DNA of 64,000 nt from a virus, in the IMG/VR virus record IMGVR_UViG_3300017725_000001, positions 1 through 64,000 of that record; one strand, 5' to 3'. Under the pieces are notes generated by a model. That model ran no database searches, was not told the DNA's origin, and saw only the letters and a list, made by a program, of their open reading frames with translations. Positions 1-6,890 of this stretch are shown here, in pieces; position 1 is the stretch's first letter, and each line of letters begins with the position of its first letter. Position numbers and translations under genes: made by a program.

Positions 1-852
1 ATCAGCACGTAACAAATCATAACAAGGATTTTTATTTTTATCTATTGCTAATATCTGCATATGTTCTATTCCATTATGACGCCAGTTATAACCAACTCTA
101 GTATCTTCACCTTTTATAAATCCATCATATCTAATTACATCCCACAACATAAATCTAATATCTTTAGGATCTGCTTCTAATACTTTTTGATTATCTGTTT
201 CAATTATTTCTACGTCTTTTGTTACTACTGCGTGACCGTCAAATACTGTATTGTTACCTTGTGCAAGATTAATAAACTGTTTGTCATATATATTCCAACC
301 TTCTATGTCCTGGCCTGATTTGTCCTTATATGAAACTTTGTTTTTGTGAATTATTATGTTTACTCTTAGTCCTCTACTAATGGGCTGTACTGCCGCTGGA
401 AACTGATTAAACGTTTTATAATCTCCTGCACCTGGGTAACTTATAGGATAACTCATTATAAGTCCAGGCCAAACTTTGTTAATAGTTTCGCTTGTTAATC
501 CTAAATCTAAATCTTGTCTAATTAGCTTTATAAAAAGTGGTGCTTCTGTAATGTTTATATGCATCATTGCCATTTGACAAGAAAATTCTTTTTCTTTTTG
601 TGTAAATTTATCGTCAACAATATCATCAATGATATGTAAGAATTTAGGTATACTCATACCAAACTTTTTACCCATTCTTTTAGGTTCAAAGTTTTGCATT
701 TCAAGATTAATCCAAGGATTGTATGCTATGCTTATCACTCTTTTTAAGATAGCTTCTTTTTCGTATTGACACAATAAGTCATACTTGTCTTGTTGACTAG
801 TTTGTTGTTGCAGATTAGTGATGACTTGTGATAATAGGTGTACCTTGCTCAT
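1..852 (-). CDS. T4 gp30-like DNA ligase homologue with a lost active site (partial, C-terminus outside window)
   Basis: The frame is open from an ATG at 852 to the window edge (284 codons); the C-terminal part is missing. The segment INKVWPGL and a later FMLWDV...RYDGF...GYNWRHNGIEHM stretch align by eye with the T4 gp30 ligase N-domain and motif IIIa. Where gp30 has the nucleophile lysine (QLKADGAR) this protein reads QPISRGLR, and motif III DGE is DGH. The adenylation chemistry should therefore be lost. A separate intact ligase is encoded at 12837-13949, so this copy may have a structural or DNA-binding role. Family call is by motif order; loss of the lysine is read directly. Confidence 0.6.
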   Translation of the reverse strand, partial: MSKVHLLSQVITNLQQQTSQQDKYDLLCQYEKEAILKRVISIAYNPWINLEMQNFEPKRMGKKFGMSIPKFLHIIDDIVDDKFTQKEKEFSCQMAMMHINITEAPLFIKLIRQDLDLGLTSETINKVWPGLIMSYPISYPGAGDYKTFNQFPAAVQPISRGLRVNIIIHKNKVSYKDKSGQDIEGWNIYDKQFINLAQGNNTVFDGHAVVTKDVEIIETDNQKVLEADPKDIRFMLWDVIRYDGFIKGEDTRVGYNWRHNGIEHMQILAIDKNKNPCYDLLRAD

Positions 853-856
853 ATAA

Positions 857-865
857 CTATTTATG
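857..865 (-). promoter_or_regulatory. Late-type promoter box CATAAATAG
   Basis: CATAAATAG on the minus strand matches the T4-like late box. It lies five bases before the ATG of the ligase-like gene, so a transcript from it would have almost no 5' leader. Confidence 0.4.
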
Positions 866-897
866 CTAGTTAACACTATAGTTTATGAGCAAGGGTA

Positions 898-942
898 TTA
901 TTTACTTAAAAAGTCGTTTTCTTCTTCTGTGTATGGCCACAT
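898..942 (-). CDS. 14-residue mini-protein
   Basis: The frame reads MWPYTEEENDFLSK then TAA. Its ATG overlaps the stop of the upstream small gene in a TAATG arrangement, and AGAG sits about 5 bases before the start. Overlapping stop/start is the usual packing in this genome, which supports translation. The Trp-Pro start and acidic body resemble very short proteins often seen in T4-like marine phages, but no function is known to me. Confidence 0.4.
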   Translation of the reverse strand: MWPYTEEENDFLSK

Positions 943-1076
943 TATACTCTAAATCCTCTAGTTTGTAGCTTTCGTTGTCTTCTTTCGAGGTCAACTAAAT
1001 CTACTGAATTTGCTAGATAACGTTCACTTTCAGACATAGTGATATTTCTAAAAAATTTCTTAATTGCTTGTATCAT
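942..1076 (-). CDS. Small DUF3563-like protein
   Basis: The 44-residue product has a basic N-terminus (KKFFRN) followed by ERYLANSVDLVDLERRQRKL, a pattern like the DUF3563 small proteins of alphaproteobacteria. I place the start at the ATG at 1076, which overlaps the end of the upstream gene by 17 bases; a longer frame to 1166 would overlap that gene much more. Function is unknown. Confidence 0.55.
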   Translation of the reverse strand: MIQAIKKFFRNITMSESERYLANSVDLVDLERRQRKLQTRGFRV

Positions 1077-1248
1077 CTGATAGTAACGCCTTTGCTTCTT
1101 TATAGTAACCTTGTCTTGATAATTCAGCCGCCGCTCTTGCTCTGCCAATTGTTTCGAAGGTTTCAATTAACCTTGCAAAAAAGTTTTTTGTCCATTCTGC
1201 TACTGCATCGCACATAGCACAATAATTAGACGCCAAAGTATTCATCAT
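1060..1248 (-). CDS. Small protein of YjiS/DUF1127-like type
   Basis: 62 residues. The C-terminal half, GRARAAAELSRQGYYKEAKAL, resembles the short Arg-rich helical motif of DUF1127-like proteins common in alphaproteobacteria. An AAGGA lies 8 bases before the ATG. It overlaps both neighbours, so the three small genes at 898-1459 appear translationally coupled. Role unknown; an RNA-binding role has been suggested for some relatives, so this is only an inference. Confidence 0.6.
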   Translation of the reverse strand: MMNTLASNYCAMCDAVAEWTKNFFARLIETFETIGRARAAAELSRQGYYKEAKALLSDDTSN

Positions 1249-1459
1249 TTGTTATATCCTTTTTAATCGCTGTTTTTATTACGGCTGGTGTTTTAAATGG
1301 TACCGCACCTGGGTTATCTTTCATCCATTGAAAGGCATAACGCCAGTCATTACCATATTCTGTTTTTGCCCATAGTAGTAAGTCTGCATCTGATGACTTG
1401 TGTTTGGTAACAAAAACATCAGAAATAGCCGTTACAAGAGCACTCAAAGTTCGAGTCAT
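1226..1459 (-). CDS. Hypothetical small protein
   Basis: 77 residues with an amphipathic start and a Trp-rich middle (LLLWAKTEYGNDWRYAFQWM). GGAG lies 7 bases before the ATG. It is the first gene after a 240-base untranslated region that holds a late promoter and a folded RNA element, and it overlaps the next gene by 23 bases. I do not recognise the family. Confidence 0.6.
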   Translation of the reverse strand: MTRTLSALVTAISDVFVTKHKSSDADLLLWAKTEYGNDWRYAFQWMKDNPGAVPFKTPAVIKTAIKKDITNDEYFGV

Positions 1460-1494
1460 CTTATTACTCCATTATATGTTTGGGATACGTTCTC

Positions 1495-1569
1495 GGGAAA
1501 GCATCCATTTGTTCCAGTCTTTTCCGGTGTCAGTCGGTTTTGAGGCGTCGGCACGCCCTGGTCTTTCCC
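1495..1569 (-). promoter_or_regulatory. Structured 5' leader RNA candidate
   Basis: A locally GC-rich stretch in an AT-rich genome. Pairs visible in the sequence: GGGAAAG 1495-1501 with CTTTCCC 1563-1569 (closing stem), CCAG 1514-1517 with CTGG 1558-1561, and GGCGT 1544-1548 with ACGCC 1553-1557 around a four-base loop. A weak CCG/CGG pair lies at 1524-1537. A late promoter at 1620-1628 would place this in the leader of the gene starting at 1459. No riboswitch class I know matches. Confidence 0.45.
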
Positions 1570-1619
1570 TAGTGCCTTCTCATTTTTTAAAAGCTGAGGT
1601 CGCTTTTTTGTATTCACTT

Positions 1620-1628
1620 TTATTTATC
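1620..1628 (-). promoter_or_regulatory. Late-type promoter box GATAAATAA
   Basis: GATAAATAA on the minus strand. Predicted start near 1610, giving a leader of about 150 bases that contains the folded element at 1495-1569. Confidence 0.45.
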
Positions 1629-1699
1629 ATCGCCATGCAAAAAATGCAGTCTATTTAGCAATGCCTGTGTGCAAGGCTGTTATGCTATTTGAGCAACAA

Positions 1700-2821
1700 T
1701 TATTTTACAGTGAATTGTTCGTAAGTTCTGTTGATGACATTATGCGTTCTTACAAATGTTGCACATTTTGGCATATCTTTTAAACGCCTTGCTCCAATGT
1801 AAGTAGCCGCAGATCTAACTCCACCTAGTATGTTTTCTACTGTATCGTTAATAGGTCCTCTATAAGGCATAACAATATGTCTACCTTCATTCCCTCTATA
1901 GCCATCTTTTCGTTTGCCATGTTTCTCTCTAGCACGATCTGAGCTCATACCATAAAACTCAACAAACTGTTGTTCTTCAAAGTGTGGAACATATGTTCCA
2001 TTATCTAGCTTATGAGCTCCACCAGTAGCAGTATGTTTAGTAATAATATTACCACCACCTTCTTTATGACCAGCTAACATTCCACCAATCATTACCATAT
2101 GAGCTCCACCGCCAAGTGCTTTAGCAATATCTCCTGGATGTACACAACCACCATCTGCCATAATATGTCCATCAACGCCATTTGCCGCATCTGCACATTC
2201 TAATATAGCTGAAAACTGTGGTACTCCAATACCTGTCATTGTTCTTGTAGTACATACTGATCCAGGCCCAATACCAATTTTAACTACGTCAGCACCATTT
2301 ATAATTAGTTCTTCTACCATTTCTGGAGTTACTACGTTGCCTGCTACAATAACTTTATCTGGATATTCTTCTCTTACCATTTTAATAAAGTCTACAAAAT
2401 TCTCGTGATAAGCATTGGCAACATCAACAGTAATCATTTTTACATCAGGAAATGATTTTAATACTGCCTGCATATTGGAATAATCTTCTGCGTCTGGATC
2501 GTACATACGATTTGTTCCTGTACATACACTTACACTCTGTAAACGTAAACCTGTACCTGCGGCCGCTTTCCATTCATCTAGTGTTGTACTTTTTGTAATT
2601 ACAGTCATCATTTTGTGTTCTTGTAATACTTTAGCAACTTCAAACGTACCTACACCATCCATATTACTAGCAAATATAGGGCAGAAGTCAATCACTTTAC
2701 CAGAGTTTCGGAATGTAAACTTTCTAGTCATTTGTACATCACGTCTACTTGATAGTGTAGAACGTTTTGGTTCCATTAATACATCTTCAAAATTTAGTTT
2801 AACTTCTTCACGCACTCTCAT
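1700..2821 (-). CDS. guaC: GMP reductase
   Basis: 373 residues, close to the usual length for GuaC. It converts GMP to IMP with NADPH, feeding purine salvage from degraded host nucleotides. Seen: the (beta/alpha)8 loop GIGPGSVCTTR with the catalytic Cys near residue 190, and the phosphate-binding IMADGGCVHPGDIAKALGGG and VMIGGMLAGHKE segments. The TTR after the Cys and the ECADAA motif favour GMP reductase over IMP dehydrogenase, and there is no CBS domain. AAGGA lies before the ATG, which overlaps the end of the upstream cytidylyltransferase by 14 bases. It fits with the phage NrdAB genes as nucleotide supply. Confidence 0.88.
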   Translation of the reverse strand: MRVREEVKLNFEDVLMEPKRSTLSSRRDVQMTRKFTFRNSGKVIDFCPIFASNMDGVGTFEVAKVLQEHKMMTVITKSTTLDEWKAAAGTGLRLQSVSVCTGTNRMYDPDAEDYSNMQAVLKSFPDVKMITVDVANAYHENFVDFIKMVREEYPDKVIVAGNVVTPEMVEELIINGADVVKIGIGPGSVCTTRTMTGIGVPQFSAILECADAANGVDGHIMADGGCVHPGDIAKALGGGAHMVMIGGMLAGHKEGGGNIITKHTATGGAHKLDNGTYVPHFEEQQFVEFYGMSSDRAREKHGKRKDGYRGNEGRHIVMPYRGPINDTVENILGGVRSAATYIGARRLKDMPKCATFVRTHNVINRTYEQFTVK

Positions 2822-3236
2822 TTTTCATTTCCTTTGTGTTAACCCGTTGCCTCAATTCTGTTGAACTGAATCTATGGTCTCGTTTATTAAAGTATAGAGA
2901 AATATCTCTCTGTTTACAGATATCTTTTCCTGTAAAATCTTTTTCTTTATATTCTTCACCTAATACTCGTACATTAATATTATACTTAGAAAGTATATCT
3001 TCTAAATCTTGTTCAGTAGTATATGGAATTATTTCATCTACATACCCTACTGCTTTTAATTGTGTATATCTTTCTACTACTGTTTGTATAGGTGAATTCT
3101 TTGTTGGTCTACTTATTGTAGGATCTGTTTGTAGTCCTACTATTAAATAATCACATTGTGCCTTAGCTTCTCGCAACATAGCAATATGCCCGGCGTGTAG
3201 TAAATCAAATGTTGAACAAGTAAATCCTATTTTCAT
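2808..3236 (-). CDS. Glycerol-3-phosphate cytidylyltransferase-like nucleotidyltransferase
   Basis: 142 residues. It has the HxGH nucleotide-binding motif (FDLLHAGH, His14 and His17) and the C-terminal SSTELR motif (residues 124-129) of the TagD/cytidylyltransferase family. The enzyme would transfer CMP or AMP from a nucleotide to a small phosphorylated alcohol or sugar; the substrate cannot be read from sequence. It is followed by guaC and preceded by a small membrane protein and an amidotransferase-like protein, suggesting a surface-polymer or small-molecule modification role. Confidence 0.8.
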   Translation of the reverse strand: MKIGFTCSTFDLLHAGHIAMLREAKAQCDYLIVGLQTDPTISRPTKNSPIQTVVERYTQLKAVGYVDEIIPYTTEQDLEDILSKYNINVRVLGEEYKEKDFTGKDICKQRDISLYFNKRDHRFSSTELRQRVNTKEMKNESA

Positions 3237-3247
3237 TTAAATAATCC

Positions 3248-3523
3248 TTATAATATAAACAACTGTATAAAAGCCCAGCCGTTCATTAGAGTAAACCACG
3301 TACATAGTACAACTGCACTACTACCACGTCTGTATGTACTGAATACTGCAAGTATACTACCTACCAAATATAATGGAATAAAAATTTCTGTAGCAGGGTC
3401 AAGTATTGTAAAACTTAATATTGCACTTGCCATAATGAGAACTGTTGTCTCTACTATTTCTGCATAAAAGGCTAGCCTATCTTTAGCATAGCTTTCTTTA
3501 AAAAAATTTAATATTTTTGTCAT
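3248..3523 (-). CDS. Small membrane protein
   Basis: 91 residues with three hydrophobic stretches at roughly 22-41, 48-64 and 70-90, so probably an inner-membrane protein. It lies between the amidotransferase-like gene (whose stop overlaps the start region) and the cytidylyltransferase gene, with AGGA before the ATG. No family recognised. Confidence 0.65.
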   Translation of the reverse strand: MTKILNFFKESYAKDRLAFYAEIVETTVLIMASAILSFTILDPATEIFIPLYLVGSILAVFSTYRRGSSAVVLCTWFTLMNGWAFIQLFIL

Positions 3524-4093
3524 TTATATTCCTAATATTCCGTATGCTTCATATGGTAACCAATGTGTATTCATTCTTTCTGGGTGCCATAATACTGTTA
3601 TAATGTTATCTAACTTCCAACTTTCGCAATTACCATCTTCATCTGTAGCTAAACAAGTGGCACCTGCAGGTATCTTATCTAATACTTCTTCGTGCCTACT
3701 ACAAACTTTAACTTCACTATCATTATAATATACGATATGATCGTGAGTATGTCTACCATTTTCTTTAATACTGCCTCCTAGGCTAGTAGTTAAGAATTGG
3801 CAACCTCTACTTATTCCTAAAATAGGTTTGTTGTACAGTCTTGCTAAATCTAACGTGTGCTTTTCGACTCTTAATCTATTTTCATTGTACTGCCAATTTC
3901 CGGGTATCATGCTATTGCCACCTGTGAACACTATAATATCGCTACTGACTATTAAATCTGTTTGATAATGATCTAAGTGATTTGGAATAGGCCGTAAAGT
4001 ATGTCCATTGAACATATCATAAAATCCGTGATCTATGCTGTCATATGGACCGTTTCGAAAGTCAATCACACGTTGCGTGATTGCTATTTTCAT
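3524..4093 (-). CDS. Class I glutamine amidotransferase-like (peptidase C26-like) protein with Ser at the nucleophile position
   Basis: 189 residues with the GATase1 layout: an oxyanion-type VFTGGNSM, a nucleophile elbow GISRGCQF near residues 93-100, and WHPE near 169-172 giving His170 and Glu172. The family norm is G-x-C-R-G; here position 95 is Ser and the nearest Cys is residue 98. The fold call is good, but activity as a normal amidotransferase is doubtful. It neighbours the cytidylyltransferase gene. In Campylobacter a cytidylyltransferase and a C26-type hydrolase act together to make CDP-amidate; the parallel here is only suggestive. Confidence 0.7.
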   Translation of the reverse strand: MKIAITQRVIDFRNGPYDSIDHGFYDMFNGHTLRPIPNHLDHYQTDLIVSSDIIVFTGGNSMIPGNWQYNENRLRVEKHTLDLARLYNKPILGISRGCQFLTTSLGGSIKENGRHTHDHIVYYNDSEVKVCSRHEEVLDKIPAGATCLATDEDGNCESWKLDNIITVLWHPERMNTHWLPYEAYGILGI

Positions 4094-4104
4094 ATTTGTT
4101 TAAC

Positions 4105-4407
4105 TTACTCTGTTTTTTCTAATGTAACATCTAAAGGAAAACCATTTCTTCTGGCTTCTGTTACAGTTTCTACGCATTTTTGTTCTGCTACTTCGTAGCT
4201 ATAGGTGCCTGCTACACCTTTACCTTTTTTATGTACTTCTAACGTAATAGCTTCTGCTTTTGTTTTTGTTTTATTAAAAATAGTTTGGCATATATTAATA
4301 ACAAATTCCATAGGTGTAGAATCGTCATTGAGTAGTATTACACAATACTTAGGTGGAGATTTTAACTTTGTAATCTCTGCTACATCACTTGTCTGAGTTC
4401 TTGTCAT
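4105..4407 (-). CDS. clpS: ClpS adaptor protein
   Basis: 100 residues. The core PPKYCVILLNDDSTPMEFV and the HKKGKGVAGTYSYEVAE segment are the ClpS fold, including the NDD region that binds N-degron substrates. ClpS delivers N-end-rule substrates to ClpAP in bacteria. The phage also encodes ClpX and ClpP, so this could redirect host degradation. AGGAAGG precedes the ATG and a late promoter box lies at 4427-4436. Confidence 0.9.
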   Translation of the reverse strand: MTRTQTSDVAEITKLKSPPKYCVILLNDDSTPMEFVINICQTIFNKTKTKAEAITLEVHKKGKGVAGTYSYEVAEQKCVETVTEARRNGFPLDVTLEKTE

Positions 4408-4426
4408 AATTATGCCTTCCTATAAA

Positions 4427-4436
4427 GATATTTATA
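4427..4436 (-). promoter_or_regulatory. Late-type promoter TATAAATATC
   Basis: A consensus TATAAATA box in the gap between rpsU and clpS, about 20 bases before the clpS ATG. It gives clpS and the genes to its left a late start separate from the clpX-infC-rpsU transcript. Confidence 0.6.
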
Positions 4437-4439
4437 GAT

Positions 4440-4721
4440 CTATTTTGGTTTGTCCATAGCAATTCGTCTACGATGTCTAGCTTTACCAGCCGCTTCTGCT
4501 TTGATTCTTTTTTCCGTGTTACTTACAAAGTGTCTACGGTCACGAACTTCTTGCATTATACCTTCTTTTGCTATCATCTTTTTAAGTCTTCTCATAGCTT
4601 GTTCAAGGTTTCCGTTTCTAACTTCAACAGTTAAACCTTTTACTTTGGGTTGATCGTCACGTCTAGTAGGCCGTCTATCATTTGACTGCCAATTTTTTGT
4701 ATAGTTTTTATTATATGCCAT
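4440..4721 (-). CDS. rpsU: Ribosomal protein bS21
   Basis: 93 residues. The segment VEVRNGNLEQAMRRLKKM followed by EVRDRRHFVSN and a basic tail is unmistakably bS21. bS21 sits on the 30S platform next to the anti-Shine-Dalgarno end of 16S rRNA and affects mRNA selection. Phage bS21 has been reported from pelagiphage HTVC008M. Here it lies seven bases downstream of the phage IF-3 gene, so both would be made from one message. The first 25 residues are an extra polar extension relative to short bacterial S21. Confidence 0.93.
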   Translation of the reverse strand: MAYNKNYTKNWQSNDRRPTRRDDQPKVKGLTVEVRNGNLEQAMRRLKKMIAKEGIMQEVRDRRHFVSNTEKRIKAEAAGKARHRRRIAMDKPK

Positions 4722-4728
4722 ATGTTTT

Positions 4729-5250
4729 CTATGTTTTTCCAGTTACTCTGTGACTTTGAACACTAATATGTTCAAATTTGATATTAAGTTTTTCTGCAAA
4801 CTTATTTAGCACTTCTTTAGCGGACTCAGGTCTGCCACGTTCTCTGCCTTTCATTGTCACCATAACTGTTAGTTTGTTATTTTTATCTAAGAATTTACGA
4901 GCCATATTAGCTTTTGTTTCCAAATCATGGATATCAATGTTTACACCCATTCGTATTTCCTTAATTTCTACAATGCTTTCGCGTTGTTTCTTTTTAGCCA
5001 GCTTTTGTTTTTGCTTTAGCTCATACAAATGTTTATTGAGTGCGATAATTCTGCATACTGGTGGCTGAGCTTTTTCAGCTATTAGTACTAAATCTAACTC
5101 CATTTCTTTTGCTTTTGCTAAGGCTTCCTTTGTAGACATGACCTGACTATCGCCATCTGGAAAGGAAACTCGTATTTCTGCAAATTTAATACGTTCATTT
5201 GCAGTATACAAAGGTTTTGTATCTCTTCTTCTAAAATTCCTATTTTGCAT
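4729..5250 (-). CDS. infC: Translation initiation factor IF-3
   Basis: 173 residues from the ATG at 5250, which has AAGAG before it and overlaps the clpX end by 11 bases; a longer start at 5295 lacks these signs. The N-domain (YTANERIKFAEIRVSFPDG...PPVCRI), a Lys-rich linker (KQKQKLAKKKQRES) and the C-domain (EIKEIRMGVNIDIHDLETK, GRERGRPESAKEVL) are in normal order, so the protein looks full-length. IF-3 prevents 50S joining and proofreads the start codon and initiator tRNA on 30S. A phage copy beside bS21 suggests control of initiation. Confidence 0.92.
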   Translation of the reverse strand: MQNRNFRRRDTKPLYTANERIKFAEIRVSFPDGDSQVMSTKEALAKAKEMELDLVLIAEKAQPPVCRIIALNKHLYELKQKQKLAKKKQRESIVEIKEIRMGVNIDIHDLETKANMARKFLDKNNKLTVMVTMKGRERGRPESAKEVLNKFAEKLNIKFEHISVQSHRVTGKT

Positions 5251-6454
5251 TGGTGCTCTTAATGTAATGGGGTTCTGCGTTTTTAGAAATAACATCTTTT
5301 GTAATAATAATTTTGTTTATACCTTCACTGGACATTTCTGGTAACCTATATTGTAATTCAAGTAATGCACCATCAAGTATCTTACGCAACCCTCTGGCCC
5401 CTATTTCTTCTTTTATTGCTATGTCTGCTACCTCTTCCAATGCTTCCATTTTAAACTCTATTTGTATTTTGTCAAGTAAAAATAATTCTTTAATTTGCTC
5501 TACAATAGCATCTTTTGGTTCTGTTAATATCTTTACCAAGTCTTCTTTGCTTAGATGGGATAATACGTTGGTACTTGCAAACCTACCAATAAATTCTGGT
5601 ATTAATCCATACTTTACCAAGTCTTTGGTTTGTAAGTACTCTGTCCAATTTTCTATCTTATGACCTTCTTCACCATTAAAGCCTATTTTTGATTTACCAA
5701 GTCTATTAGCAACTACTTCTTCTAAACCAACAAATGCACCACCAACAATAAACAATATATTGGTTGTATCAACAATTACTTTTTCTGGATTACTTTGAGG
5801 CTTATTAGGTACTGTTACTTTACTACCTTCTATTAGCTTTAATAAACTTTGCTGAACTCCTTCACCACTTACATCTCTACTTAAACTTACAAAGTCATTA
5901 CGTTTTGCTTTTTTATCTATTTCGTCAACATAAATTATACCACGTTCTGCTCTTTCTACGTTGTAATCTGCCGCTTGAAATAATTTATGTATTAATACTT
6001 CTGCATCTTCTCCTGCATAACCGCTTTCGGTAATAACTGTAGCATCTGTTACAACAAATGGAACATCTAAATGATTGGCTAGTGTTTGTGCCATTAATGT
6101 TTTACCAGTTCCTGTAGGACCTGCAATAAACACATTTCCTTTTTGTAATTTTGTTTTTGTATCTGATGTAATTCTTCTATAATGATTATAAACTGCTACA
6201 CTTAAAGTTTTCTTTGCTTTATCTTGACTTATAACATAATCATCTAAATGCTTGTGTATTTCTCTAGGTGTAGGAAGATTAAATTTCTTTTCTATTGTAT
6301 TTTCTATTTTAATTTCATTGTTCTGTAATATGCCGTGACATAACTCTACACAATCAGAACAAATGTGCATAGCATTTTCACCTGCTAATAATTTTTTTAC
6401 TTGGTTTCTACCTTTTCCGCAAAAATTGCAGATTATATCATTTGGTCTCATCAA
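5240..6454 (-). CDS. clpX: ClpX unfoldase
   Basis: 404 residues. N-terminal zinc-binding domain with Cys9, Cys12, Cys32 and Cys35; Walker A GPTGTGKT at about 112-119; Walker B IIYVDEIDKK; and the sensor/C-terminal GARGLRKI segment. ClpX unfolds tagged proteins and feeds them to ClpP, which the phage also encodes at 9118. An N-terminal domain this complete suggests adaptor recognition is kept. Its start overlaps the upstream gene by 17 bases and its end overlaps infC. Confidence 0.95.
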   Translation of the reverse strand: MMRPNDIICNFCGKGRNQVKKLLAGENAMHICSDCVELCHGILQNNEIKIENTIEKKFNLPTPREIHKHLDDYVISQDKAKKTLSVAVYNHYRRITSDTKTKLQKGNVFIAGPTGTGKTLMAQTLANHLDVPFVVTDATVITESGYAGEDAEVLIHKLFQAADYNVERAERGIIYVDEIDKKAKRNDFVSLSRDVSGEGVQQSLLKLIEGSKVTVPNKPQSNPEKVIVDTTNILFIVGGAFVGLEEVVANRLGKSKIGFNGEEGHKIENWTEYLQTKDLVKYGLIPEFIGRFASTNVLSHLSKEDLVKILTEPKDAIVEQIKELFLLDKIQIEFKMEALEEVADIAIKEEIGARGLRKILDGALLELQYRLPEMSSEGINKIIITKDVISKNAEPHYIKSTNAK

Positions 6455-6890
6455 AATACTCTGGGTTCATTTGTAACCTTATATAGTTATGTACATCTTC
6501 CATCTTAGTGACTACTAAATTTTCGCCTGTTGCGTTTATTAGTTTTATCGTATCTCTTCTAGTGTACTTATCACTGTAAAACAGTACAACTTTTTCATCG
6601 TCTCTTGGTTTCATTAATCCTGCAATTATATCTGCTTCTGCACAGGTATCAAGATCAATAATCATAAATTCACAAGTTTTTGATACGTTCCATAGCCATG
6701 GTAGGGTATTTGAGTTAGTTAGTTTATTTTGTATATAGAATACAATGCTTGTTGCAATATATTTTTCAAATATATCTTTTACTTTTGTTATTAACTTTTG
6801 ATTGGTACTGGTTATTAGTACACTTACACCGTGTTCAGTCAACATTAAATCAGGAGGTGTGACTGTGTAAGAACTATTGTCTAATTTCAT
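6438..6890 (-). CDS. Hypothetical protein upstream of clpX
   Basis: 150 residues, alpha/beta in appearance (VSVLITSTNQKLITKVKDIF, CEFMIIDLDTC, EKVVLFYSDK), which suggests a Rossmann-like or receiver-like fold. The ATG overlaps the upstream stop as ATGA and its end overlaps clpX. I do not recognise the family; the coupling suggests a function with ClpX or the membrane protein upstream. Confidence 0.6.
   Translation of the reverse strand: MKLDNSSYTVTPPDLMLTEHGVSVLITSTNQKLITKVKDIFEKYIATSIVFYIQNKLTNSNTLPWLWNVSKTCEFMIIDLDTCAEADIIAGLMKPRDDEKVVLFYSDKYTRRDTIKLINATGENLVVTKMEDVHNYIRLQMNPEYFDETK

Noticed and set aside
1398-1658. Open frame on the plus strand over the untranslated region
   Set aside because: It crosses the start of a minus-strand gene and the folded leader, and has no ribosome site. 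The protein pattern looks random.
5455-5490. TTGACA-like promoter inside clpX
   Set aside because: Only a 16-base spacer with a poor -10 (TAAAAT), unlike the strict 17-base pattern elsewhere.
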